This document shows, piece by piece, positions 54,100-63,322 of a stretch of 64,000 nucleotides of DNA. Each line of letters opens with the position of its first letter. Position 1 is the first letter of the stretch. The notes under the pieces were generated by a model, which saw only the letters and a list, made by a program, of their open reading frames with translations, searched no databases and was not told the DNA's origin. A program made the translations under genes and the position numbers. Source of the stretch: Janthinobacterium silvisoli (GTDB taxonomy: Bacteria > Pseudomonadota > Gammaproteobacteria > Burkholderiales > Burkholderiaceae_D); contig NZ_JACHCL010000002.1 in the NCBI RefSeq assembly GCF_014200725.1, forward strand, positions 372,001 to 436,000. The letters run 5' to 3'.

Positions 54100-54219
54100 A
54101 ACACCCAATAAAACCGTAGCGAGCGGAAGGGAGAGGTGGCTAAGAAGCGCAACCGTACGAAGGTACGGTGAGCATCGCAGGCCGCCTATACCGACGCGTA
54201 GTAGGTTTTGTTAGGTGTT
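54100..54219. repeat. 120-base imperfect hairpin element
   Basis: The spacer between the convergent serB and serine hydrolase genes is almost exactly filled by one long hairpin. The outer stem pairs 54100-54115 (AACACCCAATAAAACC) with 54204-54219, 16 positions with one mismatch and one wobble. Inside, TAGCG pairs with CGC(G)TA, AGGTGGC (54134-54140) with GCCGCCT (54181-54187), and the tip ACCGTAC-GAAG-GTACGGT is at 54152-54169. There is no T-run of terminator type at either end. It looks like a structured dispersed element or RNA rather than a simple terminator. Confidence 0.6.
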
Positions 54220-54222
54220 TCT

Positions 54223-56106
54223 CTACAGCTGCCATAGCACTAATGGCAGCAAGCCCCACCAGGCCAGCACCAGCAGCCATTGCAAGGCCGCCAGCAAGGC
54301 GATCCAGTCGAATTTTTCCAGCCCGTGCGCCTGTAGGCGGCCGCGCCAGCAGCGGGCCAGGCCGAAGGCCATGGCCAGCGGCAGCGCGCCCGTGACGATC
54401 GCCAGCAGCACGCTGGCCATCGTCACGTCACCGAGGCGCAAAAACGACTGGAATACGAAGAACGGCACCGGCAGCAGCAGCGCCACAACGGACAGCAACG
54501 GTGCAAACAGCTGGTCGCTGCGTTTCAGCTTGCGCCGCACTGCCCGCCACAGACCCACCAGCAGCACGTACAGCAAACCGGCCAGACCCAGCGCCACACT
54601 GCCCCACAAAACCAGCATACGCAGCATCGACGCCCTTTCATATGTGTGCAAGCCATCGCTGAACATATAGCGGCCATCGGCTTGCATCAGCACATGCGAT
54701 GGTGCGCTGCGGTCGCTGGCGCGGAACAGCAAGCCGCCCAGCGGTTCCAGCTCCTTCGGCTGGCCCTGGAACGGAATCAGGTAGAGGTCATCGCCATCCC
54801 ATTTCAGGCGCACGAAGCCGAATACCGTATCGACCCAGGCCATGCTGCTCATGGCGCCTGGCGACGGCAGGTACACACCTTCCCAGTTTTCCACCGTGGC
54901 GGCAGGCTTGCCAGATGCTGCGGGCGGGCGCAGCGGCAGCTCCAGGTCGCGCATCAAGAGCCGGTTGAAACGTTCGTAATCGGCCGTTTCGCTATCGGTA
55001 TTGAAGGCCACAAAGAAGGCGCTCTTCTGCTCGGGATACACGCACAGCATGGCGCGGAAACCCACCGTCGTGCCGGGGTGGCAAGCGCCCAGCACATTGT
55101 GGCGGTCGCGCGTGGCCAGCGCCAGGCCGTGGCCCGCTTCCAGCCCGGCCAGCGCCGCCTGCGTTCCCACAGGATTGGACAGCGCCGCCATCAGCGGCGC
55201 AGCGATAAAAGAGCTACCTTGCAGCTGTCCGTCGCCCATCAGGAATTGCGCCAGCTTGCCCATGTCCCCCGCCGTGGTGGTGAACTGGCCAGCCGGCCGC
55301 AGATACATGGGTACGGCCGTTTGCGTGACACCGCGCTCAAAGTGGCCCATCGCCAGGCGCGGGTCGGCCTGCGGCCCCGTTTGCGTGACGAAGGCAAAAG
55401 TACTGTCCTTCATGCCCAGTGGCTGCAGCACCTGCGTGTCCAAGTAATGCTCGTAAGGTTGGCCCGTGACTTTTTCAATCACCATGCCCAGCAAGCCATA
55501 ACCCATATTCGAATATGCATAACGGCTGCCCGGCCGCGCATGCACGCGCAGCAGGTTGCCGCCATGGCCAAAAGCGTCGGCCAGCGGGGTATCGGGCAAG
55601 GGCCTGGTACTGAACGCTTGCCAGAAGCGCAGGTCATCGAGGCCTGCCGTGTGCGCCAGCAGATGGCGGATGCGCACCGGGTCGCTGGCTTGCCACGGGT
55701 TTTTCAGCGCCAGCTTGGGCAGTATCTGGTCCAGCGGCGTATCGAGCGTGAGCTTGCCTTCACTGACCAGGTGCAGCACGCCCAGCGCCAGCACCACCTT
55801 GGCGACCGAACCCACTTGTACTTTGGTGTCAGCCTGCATGGGCAAGCCGCTGGCCGCATTTTTCAGGCCGGCGGCGCCCGTGACGATTTTGCCATCCGGC
55901 TGCAGCTCGGTCCAGACGGCGCCCGTCAAGCCTTCTTCCTGCAAGCCTGCCTTGATATCGCCGGCCAGGCTGGAATTCGCTTCCTGGGCATATGCCGCGG
56001 GCATGGCCAATGCGCATAACAGGCTTGCGGCGTGCAGTAGGCGGCGAAAGCGCCGTTGCAACGGAGTTGGATGTTGTTCAGTTTTCAGCACTGCCACCTC
56101 TTTCAT
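54223..56106 (-). CDS. Serine hydrolase (class C beta-lactamase-like) with C-terminal membrane domain
   Basis: A protein of about 627 residues. After a signal peptide (LLCALAMPAAYAQE) comes a penicillin-binding-protein-like serine hydrolase domain: SxxK in VGSVAKV, YxN in YAYSNMGYGLLG, and HTAGLDDL, as in esterase EstB/AmpC-like proteins. From about residue 490 the C-terminal part holds four to five membrane helices (RMLVLWGSVALGLAGLLYV and later ones), anchoring the enzyme to the inner membrane with the hydrolase in the periplasm. The start is uncertain: ATG 56106 is used, GTG 56091 is better placed behind AAAGAGG. Substrate (peptidoglycan, peptide or ester) unknown; resistance is not implied. 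Confidence 0.85.
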   Translation of the reverse strand: MKEVAVLKTEQHPTPLQRRFRRLLHAASLLCALAMPAAYAQEANSSLAGDIKAGLQEEGLTGAVWTELQPDGKIVTGAAGLKNAASGLPMQADTKVQVGSVAKVVLALGVLHLVSEGKLTLDTPLDQILPKLALKNPWQASDPVRIRHLLAHTAGLDDLRFWQAFSTRPLPDTPLADAFGHGGNLLRVHARPGSRYAYSNMGYGLLGMVIEKVTGQPYEHYLDTQVLQPLGMKDSTFAFVTQTGPQADPRLAMGHFERGVTQTAVPMYLRPAGQFTTTAGDMGKLAQFLMGDGQLQGSSFIAAPLMAALSNPVGTQAALAGLEAGHGLALATRDRHNVLGACHPGTTVGFRAMLCVYPEQKSAFFVAFNTDSETADYERFNRLLMRDLELPLRPPAASGKPAATVENWEGVYLPSPGAMSSMAWVDTVFGFVRLKWDGDDLYLIPFQGQPKELEPLGGLLFRASDRSAPSHVLMQADGRYMFSDGLHTYERASMLRMLVLWGSVALGLAGLLYVLLVGLWRAVRRKLKRSDQLFAPLLSVVALLLPVPFFVFQSFLRLGDVTMASVLLAIVTGALPLAMAFGLARCWRGRLQAHGLEKFDWIALLAALQWLLVLAWWGLLPLVLWQL

Positions 56107-56172
56107 CCGTGACTGGCTCCGCAACCTTGCATAGCTTGCTACAATTAAAACCCTAGCAAGCAAGGAGCGACC

Positions 56173-56535
56173 ATGTCACAACAAATTATTTTGGAAAACA
56201 ACGTCAACCAGGCCAAGACCCTGGCCTGGTGGTTATACCTGATCCATGGCGCCAGCTTCGTGTTTTCGCTGGGCGCTTTTTCCTTCATCCCGCTCATCAT
56301 CAATTACGTGAAACGGGGCGAGACGGCAGGCACCTTCGTGTACAGCCATCACAGCTGGCAAATCCGTTCCTTCTGGTGGTATGTCGCCTGGGTCGTGCTG
56401 GGCGCCATCCTGTGGATGACGCTGATCGGCATCCCGGCCGCCATCGTCGTCTGGGGTATCGCCTGGTTATGGAAAGCCTACCGCCTGCTACGCGGCTTCA
56501 TCGACCTGAATAACAATAACGCGATGCCGCTGTAG
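56173..56535 (+). CDS. Small membrane protein, DUF4870-like
   Basis: A 120-residue inner membrane protein with AAGGAG before the ATG. Three to four hydrophobic segments (AWWLYLIHGASFVFSLGAF, PLIINYV, WWYVAWVVLGAILWMTLIGI, AAIVVWGIAWLW) and the charged loop NYVKRGETAGTFVYSHHSWQIR resemble DUF4870 and related small membrane proteins. Function unknown. It diverges from the serine hydrolase gene and is convergent with the PLP enzyme gene, ending 7 bases from its stop. Confidence 0.8.
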   Translation: MSQQIILENNVNQAKTLAWWLYLIHGASFVFSLGAFSFIPLIINYVKRGETAGTFVYSHHSWQIRSFWWYVAWVVLGAILWMTLIGIPAAIVVWGIAWLWKAYRLLRGFIDLNNNNAMPL

Positions 56536-56542
56536 TTCAAAC

Positions 56543-57712
56543 TCATGCCAGTGCGGCGAACGCCTGTTGTATATCGGCGATCAGGTCTTGCGGGTCTTCC
56601 AGGCCCACGTTCAGCCGCACCAACTGCCCCTCTTGCCCCCAGCCCTTGCGCATGGAGGCAACGGGGTATGGCATCACCAGGCTATTGGCCCCGCCCCAGC
56701 TGTAGCCGATCTTGAACAGTTTCAAGGCGTCGACAAATCGATCGGTCTGCTGCTGCGTATAGCGGGCATCGAACAGCACCGAAAACAATCCCCCTGCCCC
56801 CGTAAAATCACGCTGCCAGATGGCATGGCCGGGGCAATCTTCCAGCGCTGGATGCAGCACCGTGGCGATTTCAGGCCTAGCCTTCAACCACTGCGCAAGC
56901 GTGCGCGCACCCGCATCGTGGGCGTCGAAACGCAGCTTCAGGGTCGGCAAGCCGCGCAGCACCAGATAAGCATCATCGGCCCCCACGCCCAGCCCCAGGC
57001 GCATATGCGCCAGCGCCAGCTTTTCGTACAAGGCACGCTCGCGCGTGATCACGGCACCCATCAGCACATCGGAACCACCCGACTGGTATTTGGTCAGCGC
57101 TTGCATGATGATGTCCACGCCCAGCTCGAAGCCGCGCAGCGCCAGTCCCGCCGACCAGGTATTGTCGAGCGCCACCAGCACGCCGCGCGCATGGGCGGCT
57201 GCGCAAATGGCCGGCAAGTCCGGCACTTCCATCGTCACGGAACCTGGCGCTTCGGTCCAGATCAATTTTGTATTCGGCTGTATCAGGGCGGCAATGCCGG
57301 CGCCGATCAGCGGATCGTAATAGCGGGCCGTGATGCCGAAATCGTGCGCCAGCCAGCGCCCCAGCTCGCGGTTCGGGTTATACACGTTCTCCGGCAACAG
57401 CACGTCATCGCCGCTTTTTAACAGGGCAAAGTCAGCCATGGCGATCGCCGCCAGGCCCGATGGCGCCAGCAGGCAGTGATTGCCGCCCTCGATCTCGGCC
57501 AGCCGCGCTTCCAAGGTAAAAGTGGTTGGCGTGCCATGCAAGCCATAGGTGTAGGCATTCTTGTCTTTCCACTCCCCCGAGCGCATGGCCGCCACGTTCT
57601 TGAACAGGACGGTGGACGCGTGATGGATCGCGTTGGGAAAAGCGGCAAAGCCTGGCGGCGCCTGGTAATCGCTGTGGATCAGCGCCGTCTGCGGAGATTT
57701 GTTCTGGGTCAT
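56543..57712 (-). CDS. metC: Cystathionine beta-lyase-like PLP enzyme
   Basis: A 389-residue Cys/Met-metabolism PLP-dependent enzyme. The cofactor region shows YGLHGTPTTFTLE, SGLAAIAMADFALL, and the Schiff-base lysine in QALTKYQSGGSDVLMG. ALDNTWSAGL supplies the Asp that holds the pyridine ring. The pattern WSAG and SWGG near the C-terminus favours cystathionine beta-lyase (MetC), which makes homocysteine, over gamma-synthase, but the family overlaps in activity. Between it and rimO lies the rimO terminator, so it probably has its own promoter. Confidence 0.85.
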   Translation of the reverse strand: MTQNKSPQTALIHSDYQAPPGFAAFPNAIHHASTVLFKNVAAMRSGEWKDKNAYTYGLHGTPTTFTLEARLAEIEGGNHCLLAPSGLAAIAMADFALLKSGDDVLLPENVYNPNRELGRWLAHDFGITARYYDPLIGAGIAALIQPNTKLIWTEAPGSVTMEVPDLPAICAAAHARGVLVALDNTWSAGLALRGFELGVDIIMQALTKYQSGGSDVLMGAVITRERALYEKLALAHMRLGLGVGADDAYLVLRGLPTLKLRFDAHDAGARTLAQWLKARPEIATVLHPALEDCPGHAIWQRDFTGAGGLFSVLFDARYTQQQTDRFVDALKLFKIGYSWGGANSLVMPYPVASMRKGWGQEGQLVRLNVGLEDPQDLIADIQQAFAALA

Positions 57713-57726
57713 GGCATCGTCGCAAA

Positions 57727-57763
57727 ATAAAAAAGGCGGACCGCATATGCGAGTCCGCCTTGA
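57727..57763 (-). terminator. Intrinsic terminator after rimO
   Basis: Arms AAGGCGGAC and GTCCGCCTT around an inner palindrome CGCATATGCG, followed on the minus strand by a run of Ts. It lies about 60 bases beyond the rimO stop and just upstream of the metC start. Confidence 0.88.
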
Positions 57764-57819
57764 TTGTAAGGGCTTTGGCCCTTTGATGCCGTACGACTGT
57801 TACACGCGCTTACATGCGC

Positions 57820-59226
57820 TTATTCAGCCGCGCCCCACAAGTCATGCGCATCCGCCGACGTGATTTTTACGTCAACAAATTGGCCGACAGCCAGCTTGCG
57901 GTGCGGTTCGTATGGCGGCTTGACGTACACCACGCCGTCGATTTCCGGCGCATCGGCAGCCGAGCGGCCCACGCCGCCGGTGCGGGTGATTTCATCTATC
58001 AGCACGCGCACGGTCTTGCCGACCTTGGCTTGCAGGCGTTTTTTCGAGATTTCTTCCTGCAGCAGCATCACGCGGCCACGGCGCTCTTCGCGCACTTCTT
58101 CCGGCACCGGATTGGCGATCTCGTTGGCGGTCGCGCCTTCGACTGGCGAATAGGCGAAGCAGCCCAGGCGGTCGATCTGCGCTTCCTTCAGGAAGTCCAG
58201 CAGGTACTCGAATTCCGCTTCCGTCTCGCCAGGGAAACCGGCGATAAAGGTCGAACGAATGGTCAGGTCCGGGTTGATCGCGCGCCAGGCCTGGATGCGG
58301 TCCAGGTTCTTCTCGCCGCTGGCCGGGCGCTTCATGCGCTTGAGCACATCCGGGTGGGCATGCTGCATCGGGATGTCGAGGTAAGGCAGGATATGGCCGC
58401 CGCTCATCATCGGGATGATCTGGTCCACATGCGGGTATGGATAAACGTAATGCAGACGCACCCAGGCGCCGTAAGACTTGGCCAGTTCGCCCAGCGCTTC
58501 GGTCAGCTGCGTCATATGGGTTTTGACGGGACGGCCATTCCAGAAACCTGAACGGAATTTCACGTCCACGCCATAGGCCGAGGTGTCTTGCGAAATCACC
58601 AGCAATTCCTTGACGCCCGACTTGAACAGGTTTTCCGCTTCCATCATCAATTCGGCGATAGGACGCGATACCAGGTCGCCGCGCATCGACGGGATAATGC
58701 AGAAGCTGCAGCGGTGGTTGCAGCCTTCCGAAATTTTCAGGTAGGCGTAGTGCTTCGGCGTCAGCTTGATGCCTTGTGGCGGCAGCAGGTCGAGGAAAGG
58801 CGCATGCGGTTTCGGCAAGTGCGTGTGGACGGAATCCATCACTTCAGCCAGTGCGTGCGGACCGGTCACGGCCAGCACTTTCGGGTGCACCTTCATGATG
58901 ATGTCATCGCCGGCGGCATCCTTCTTGGCGCCCAGGCAGCCCGTCACGATGACTTTGCCGTTTTCGGCCAGCGCTTCGCCGATAGCGTCCAGCGACTCTT
59001 GCACGGCAGCGTCGATGAAGCCGCAGGTATTGACGATGACCAGGTCGGCGCCATCATACGATTTCGCCGTTTCATAGCCTTCGGCGCGCAGTTGCGTCAG
59101 GATTTGCTCGGAATCGACCAGCGCTTTCGGGCAGCCGAGGGAGACAAAGCCTACTTTTGGTGCGGCGCCGGCAATGGCGGCGCCAGGCTCGGATTTGACG
59201 ACAGGAATACGGGAGATCGAATGCAT
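57820..59226 (-). CDS. rimO: Ribosomal protein S12 methylthiotransferase RimO
   Basis: A radical-SAM enzyme of about 468 residues that methylthiolates an aspartate of ribosomal protein S12. The N-terminal UPF0004 domain has [21 protein letters not shown] and TGCLG, whose cysteines hold the first 4Fe-4S cluster. The radical SAM motif CxxxCxxC is in [18 protein letters not shown] domain ends the protein. [12 protein letters not shown] and the [13 protein letters not shown] stretch distinguish RimO from MiaB. ATG 59226 was chosen; ATG 59262 in frame would add 12 residues, and neither has a strong binding site. Confidence 0.95.
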   Translation of the reverse strand: MHSISRIPVVKSEPGAAIAGAAPKVGFVSLGCPKALVDSEQILTQLRAEGYETAKSYDGADLVIVNTCGFIDAAVQESLDAIGEALAENGKVIVTGCLGAKKDAAGDDIIMKVHPKVLAVTGPHALAEVMDSVHTHLPKPHAPFLDLLPPQGIKLTPKHYAYLKISEGCNHRCSFCIIPSMRGDLVSRPIAELMMEAENLFKSGVKELLVISQDTSAYGVDVKFRSGFWNGRPVKTHMTQLTEALGELAKSYGAWVRLHYVYPYPHVDQIIPMMSGGHILPYLDIPMQHAHPDVLKRMKRPASGEKNLDRIQAWRAINPDLTIRSTFIAGFPGETEAEFEYLLDFLKEAQIDRLGCFAYSPVEGATANEIANPVPEEVREERRGRVMLLQEEISKKRLQAKVGKTVRVLIDEITRTGGVGRSAADAPEIDGVVYVKPPYEPHRKLAVGQFVDVKITSADAHDLWGAAE

Positions 59227-59402
59227 GATAGATTGCCAGGAAAATTTTGACCAATCGAACATTGTACATTATTCTGCGCGCATGATCCGTGCTACGATCC
59301 TGATAAGTAAACTGAAAGTAAGCTAAAGGCCTGATCTGTCGCATTCCAGGCCGATTTGAGCGCAAAAATGATAGCAATGACCACCACAGGAGAACCGACT
59401 AC

Positions 59403-60419
59403 GTGGCAACACTGAAAGACGTCGCAGTGCTCGCCGGCGTAGGCATGTCGACCGCCTCGCGCGCCATTTCCGGCGCTGGCCCCGTATCGCCCGACGCCCT
59501 GGCCCGCGTGCAGGCGGCCATCAAGCAACTGAACTTCCGCCCCTCGTCCATCGGACGTTCCTTGTCGGCCAAGTCACTGGGCATGATAGGCATCTTTGCG
59601 CCCTCCTTCTTTGGCGCCTATTACGGCACCATCCTGAAACAGACCGATATTGAGTTGCGCGCGTTGCGCCGCCACGTGGTGGTGGCCACCGGCTGCGGCG
59701 ACGGCACGCCGCGCGATGAAGCGATCGAAGCGGTCAAGTTTTTGATCGGGCGCGATTGCGATGGCATCGTCGTGCTGGGCCACGACTTGCACGACGAAGA
59801 CCTGGTGCAGCTGCAGCGCATGCACCCGAAGATGGCCTTCCTGAACCGGCGCCATGCGGAGTTGGCGCAAGCGTCCTTCTGCCCCGACCATTATCACGGC
59901 GGCACCTTGGCTGCGCGCACCCTGCTTGAAGCAGACCACCGCGAACTGGCCGTGGTTTCGGGGCCGCCCGACACCATCGACAATGAAAGCCGCTTGCAGG
60001 GTTTTTTTGATGAACTGGAACGCCATGGCATCGCCAGGCAGGACGTGCCTTTGATCAGCTCAGACTTTTCGCGCGAAGGCGGTTACGCGTCCACGCAGGC
60101 GCTGCTCGATGGCGGCAAGCCATTTACGGGCCTGTTCTGCGCCAACGACGAGATGGCCGTCGGCGCCATGTCCTGTTTGCACCGGGCCGGCATCCGCGTG
60201 CCCGATGACGTCTCGGTGGTCGGCTACGACGATGACTATTCGGCCGCCTTCACGGCGCCTGGACTGACTTCTGTGCATATTCCCATCCGGGAATTGACGC
60301 AGAACGCCGTGCGCTGGCTGCTCAACCAGTGCTACGGCACCAGCTATGCCATCGAACGCGACTTCCCCGTCACCATCACGCTACGGGAATCCGTAGCAAA
60401 ACGGCGACAGGAAAACTGA
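59403..60419 (+). CDS. LacI family sugar-responsive repressor
   Basis: A 338-residue regulator starting at GTG 59403. The N-terminal helix-turn-helix and hinge are ATLKDVAVLAGVGMSTASRA and FRPSSIGRSLSAKS, followed by a periplasmic-binding-like sugar domain (GMIGIFAPSFFGAYYG, CDGIVVLGHDL, FTGLFCANDEMAVGAM, VSVVGYDDDYSAAF). It is convergent with a sugar ABC operon, 4 bases between stops, so it probably controls that operon from an operator beyond the right edge. It may also bind the site at 49441, which is inference. Confidence 0.92.
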   Translation: MATLKDVAVLAGVGMSTASRAISGAGPVSPDALARVQAAIKQLNFRPSSIGRSLSAKSLGMIGIFAPSFFGAYYGTILKQTDIELRALRRHVVVATGCGDGTPRDEAIEAVKFLIGRDCDGIVVLGHDLHDEDLVQLQRMHPKMAFLNRRHAELAQASFCPDHYHGGTLAARTLLEADHRELAVVSGPPDTIDNESRLQGFFDELERHGIARQDVPLISSDFSREGGYASTQALLDGGKPFTGLFCANDEMAVGAMSCLHRAGIRVPDDVSVVGYDDDYSAAFTAPGLTSVHIPIRELTQNAVRWLLNQCYGTSYAIERDFPVTITLRESVAKRRQEN

Positions 60420-60423
60420 CGAA

Positions 60424-61494
60424 TTACAATCGCAATTCGCTCGCGCCGTCAAACAGCGAGGCCTGCGCCGTGCGGATAGCGAAGGTGGTGTGGCCGGCGT
60501 CGATCACATCCTGTTCCTGCGCCACGCTGGCGATCTGGTTGCCGTTAAAGTCCAGCCATACTACCTTGTGATTGCCCATCGCCTCGACCAGTGAAATGCC
60601 AGCTTTATATGGCAAGCCCTGTCCGACAGTGATGTCTTCGGGCCGCACGCCCAGCACACAGGATTGCCCTTCCGTCGGCGCCTGCTTGAAGGCATAGGCG
60701 CTGACGTCCAGGATCACGCTGCCGCTGCGGAAGGCAATGCCGCCCGCCTCGTGGTGCAAGGTGCCGCGGAACAGATTCATGCCCGGCGAGCCGAGGAAGG
60801 TGGCCACAAATAAATTAGCCGGTTCACGGTAGATGGCGGCCGGCGTGTCGAACTGCTGGTTCACCCCACCCTTCATCACGGCCATGCGCTGCGCCAGGGT
60901 CATCGCTTCGACCTGGTCATGCGTGACATAGATCATGGTCGCACCCAGTTGCTGGTGCAGCTGTTTGAGTTCGCGGCGCAGTTCCGTGCGCAGCTTGGCG
61001 TCCAGGTTCGACAGTGGTTCATCGAACAGGAACACGTCGGCCTGGCGCACGATGGCGCGGCCGATCGCCACGCGCTGCCGCTGGCCGCCCGACAGCTCGG
61101 CCGGTTTGCGCTTCAACAGCGGCTGCAGCTGCAGCATGTCGGCCGCGCGCGCCACGCGGCGCTCGATCTCGGCCTTCGGCGTGCCACTGATGCGCAGGCC
61201 GAAGGACATATTGCGCTCCACATTCATGGTCGGATACAGCGCATAGGACTGGAACACCATGGCGATGCGCCTGTCCTTGGGATCGGCCCAGGTCATGTCG
61301 TGGCCGCTGATTTCGATGCTGCCGCCACTGACGTCGATCAAACCGGCGATGGTGTGCAGCAGGGTCGACTTGCCGCAGCCCGAAGGCCCCAGCAAGACCA
61401 CGAATTCACCGGCCTGTACATCGAGATTCAAGGAATCGATGATGGTATTGCCGCCCAGCTGGATCTGAAGATTACGTATCGCTACATTAGACAT
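60424..61494 (-). CDS. Sugar ABC transporter ATPase (MalK/UgpC type)
   Basis: A 356-residue ATPase of the CUT1 family. Walker A is GPSGCGKST (about 35-43), the signature LSGGQRQRVAIGRA at about 133, Walker B VFLFDEPLSNLD. The C-terminal 120 residues form the TOBE regulatory domain (VLGVRPEDITVG). It powers uptake by the two permeases encoded just upstream. The set resembles the GtsABCD glucose/mannose system of Pseudomonas. It ends 4 bases from the LacI stop. Confidence 0.94.
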   Translation of the reverse strand: MSNVAIRNLQIQLGGNTIIDSLNLDVQAGEFVVLLGPSGCGKSTLLHTIAGLIDVSGGSIEISGHDMTWADPKDRRIAMVFQSYALYPTMNVERNMSFGLRISGTPKAEIERRVARAADMLQLQPLLKRKPAELSGGQRQRVAIGRAIVRQADVFLFDEPLSNLDAKLRTELRRELKQLHQQLGATMIYVTHDQVEAMTLAQRMAVMKGGVNQQFDTPAAIYREPANLFVATFLGSPGMNLFRGTLHHEAGGIAFRSGSVILDVSAYAFKQAPTEGQSCVLGVRPEDITVGQGLPYKAGISLVEAMGNHKVVWLDFNGNQIASVAQEQDVIDAGHTTFAIRTAQASLFDGASELRL

Positions 61495-61505
61495 GATTAC
61501 CCTTG

Positions 61506-62396
61506 TTAGCCCTTGACTGCGCCGGAGGCGATACCGCGCACAAACCAGCGGCCGGAAATAAAATACAGACCCAGCGGCACCATCGAGGTCAGGATGGTGG
61601 CCGCCATGTTCACGTTGTACAGGCGTTCGCCCGTAGTCGTATTGATGATGTTATTGAGCTGCACCGTCATCGGCAAATGGTCGGAGCCGGCAAACACCAG
61701 GCCAAACAGGAAGTCGTTCCAGATGCCCGTGACCTGCATGATGGCTGCCACCACGATGATGGGGGTGGACATCGGCAGCATCAATTGCAGGAAGATGCGC
61801 CAGAAGCCGCCGCCATCGATGCGCGCCGCCTTGAACAGTTCCTGCGGCAGGGCCGCGTAGTAATTACGGAACAGCAGGGTCATCACGGGCATGCCGAAGA
61901 TGGTGTGGATCAGGATAATGCCTGGCAAGGAGCTGAACAGATGCGCCATCGCCAGCAGGCGCACCAGCGGATACACCATCACCTGCACCGGCACGAAGGC
62001 GCCCATCATCAGCACGGCGAACAGCAGGTTGGCGCCGCGCGGCCGCCAGAACGACAGCGCATAGCCATTCACGGCGCCCACCGCGATCGACAGTATGGTG
62101 CTGGGCACCACGATGTAGACCGAATTCCAGAAGCCGCCACGGATACCGTTGCATTCGAGTCCGGTGCAGGCCGATTGCCAGGCCATGCTCCATGGTTCCA
62201 GCGTGGCATGCACGGGCAATGCGAACAAGGTGCCCAGGCGGATTTCTTCCATCGGCTTGACGGAGGTGATCAGCATCACGTACAGCGGCAGCAGGAAAAA
62301 CAGCGCTGCGCACAGTAGAAAAGCATAGATACCCAGGCGCGCTGGCGTCAGGCGCGAGCGGCGGCGGAGCGCCGGATTGATCACAGCGGCAGTCAT
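61506..62396 (-). CDS. Sugar ABC transporter permease (MalG/GtsC type)
   Basis: A 296-residue inner membrane permease with six hydrophobic segments. The EAA loop is AARIDGGGFWRIFLQLMLPM. A 40-residue periplasmic insertion after helix 1 includes a Cys pair (SACTGLECNG), as in GtsC-like permeases. The start overlaps the stop of the upstream permease by 4 bases (ATGA), giving translational coupling, and the ATPase follows after 11 bases. Confidence 0.93.
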   Translation of the reverse strand: MTAAVINPALRRRSRLTPARLGIYAFLLCAALFFLLPLYVMLITSVKPMEEIRLGTLFALPVHATLEPWSMAWQSACTGLECNGIRGGFWNSVYIVVPSTILSIAVGAVNGYALSFWRPRGANLLFAVLMMGAFVPVQVMVYPLVRLLAMAHLFSSLPGIILIHTIFGMPVMTLLFRNYYAALPQELFKAARIDGGGFWRIFLQLMLPMSTPIIVVAAIMQVTGIWNDFLFGLVFAGSDHLPMTVQLNNIINTTTGERLYNVNMAATILTSMVPLGLYFISGRWFVRGIASGAVKG

Positions 62397-63298
62397 CGCG
62401 CCACCTTGCCCTTGCTGGCGCGGTTGCGCACAAAATAGATGGGAACGACGATCGCCAGCACCGTGGTCAGCAAGACCACCGACGCGGCCGAGGCCAGGCC
62501 GATATTGGCCCGTCCGAACAGATAGTCCATGATGAACTTGGCCGGCACTTCGCTGGCAGTACCCGGACCGCCCTGCGTCATGGCGACCACCGCGTCATAC
62601 ACCTTGACGACCATCACGAACAGCAGCACGAAGGCAGTCGAGATCGACGGCCCCAGCATCGGCAGCACGATGCTGACATACACGCGCCAGCGCGGGATGC
62701 CGTCGATGCGCGCTGCCTTCCACATTTCTTCGTCGATGCCACGCAAGCCAGACAACATCAGCGCCATCACCAGGCCCGAAGCTTGCCACACGGTGGCGAT
62801 CACCACCGTGTAGATGGCCATGTCCTGGTCGATGATCCAGTCGAAGCGCGCATGCTCGAAACCGAGCTTGTGCAGCACTTCCTGGATGCCCAGTTCAGGA
62901 TTGAGCATCCATTGCCAGACCAGGCCAGTGGCCACGAAGGACATCGCATACGGATACAAAAAGATGGTACGCAGCACGCCTTCTGCCGCCACCTTCTGGT
63001 CGATGAAAACGGCCAGAAGGAAGCCCAGCACCAGGCAGGCGGCGATGAACAGCACGCCGTAGATCAGCAGATTATGCAGCGACAGCAGCCAGCGCTCATT
63101 ATTAAACAGGCGGACATACTGCGCGGCACCGACAAAGTCGTCGGCCGGAAAAGTGCGCGAACTGCTGACCGACACGCGCAGGGTCCACAGCATCGTTCCC
63201 ACATAGGCGAACAATACCGTGAGCGCCATCGGCAGCAGCGCGATATTGGCGGCCAGCGAAAAGCGTCGCCGCTTCGCCGGCTTGTTGACATGACTCAT
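62393..63298 (-). CDS. Sugar ABC transporter permease (MalF/GtsB type)
   Basis: A 301-residue inner membrane permease with six hydrophobic segments and the EAA loop AARIDGIPRWRVYVSIVLPM. The N-terminus is basic and cytoplasmic (SHVNKPAKRRRF). It forms the channel with the downstream permease, to which it is coupled by a 4-base overlap. The binding-protein gene lies 24 bases upstream. Confidence 0.93.
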   Translation of the reverse strand: MSHVNKPAKRRRFSLAANIALLPMALTVLFAYVGTMLWTLRVSVSSSRTFPADDFVGAAQYVRLFNNERWLLSLHNLLIYGVLFIAACLVLGFLLAVFIDQKVAAEGVLRTIFLYPYAMSFVATGLVWQWMLNPELGIQEVLHKLGFEHARFDWIIDQDMAIYTVVIATVWQASGLVMALMLSGLRGIDEEMWKAARIDGIPRWRVYVSIVLPMLGPSISTAFVLLFVMVVKVYDAVVAMTQGGPGTASEVPAKFIMDYLFGRANIGLASAASVVLLTTVLAIVVPIYFVRNRASKGKVAR

Positions 63299-63322
63299 AC
63301 CGTCTCCCGTGAATTGCAGCGC

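Noticed and set aside
54223..56106. An antibiotic-resistance beta-lactamase
   Set aside because: The SxxK/YxN fold is shared by many esterases and peptidases, and the membrane C-terminus is unlike AmpC; resistance cannot be claimed.
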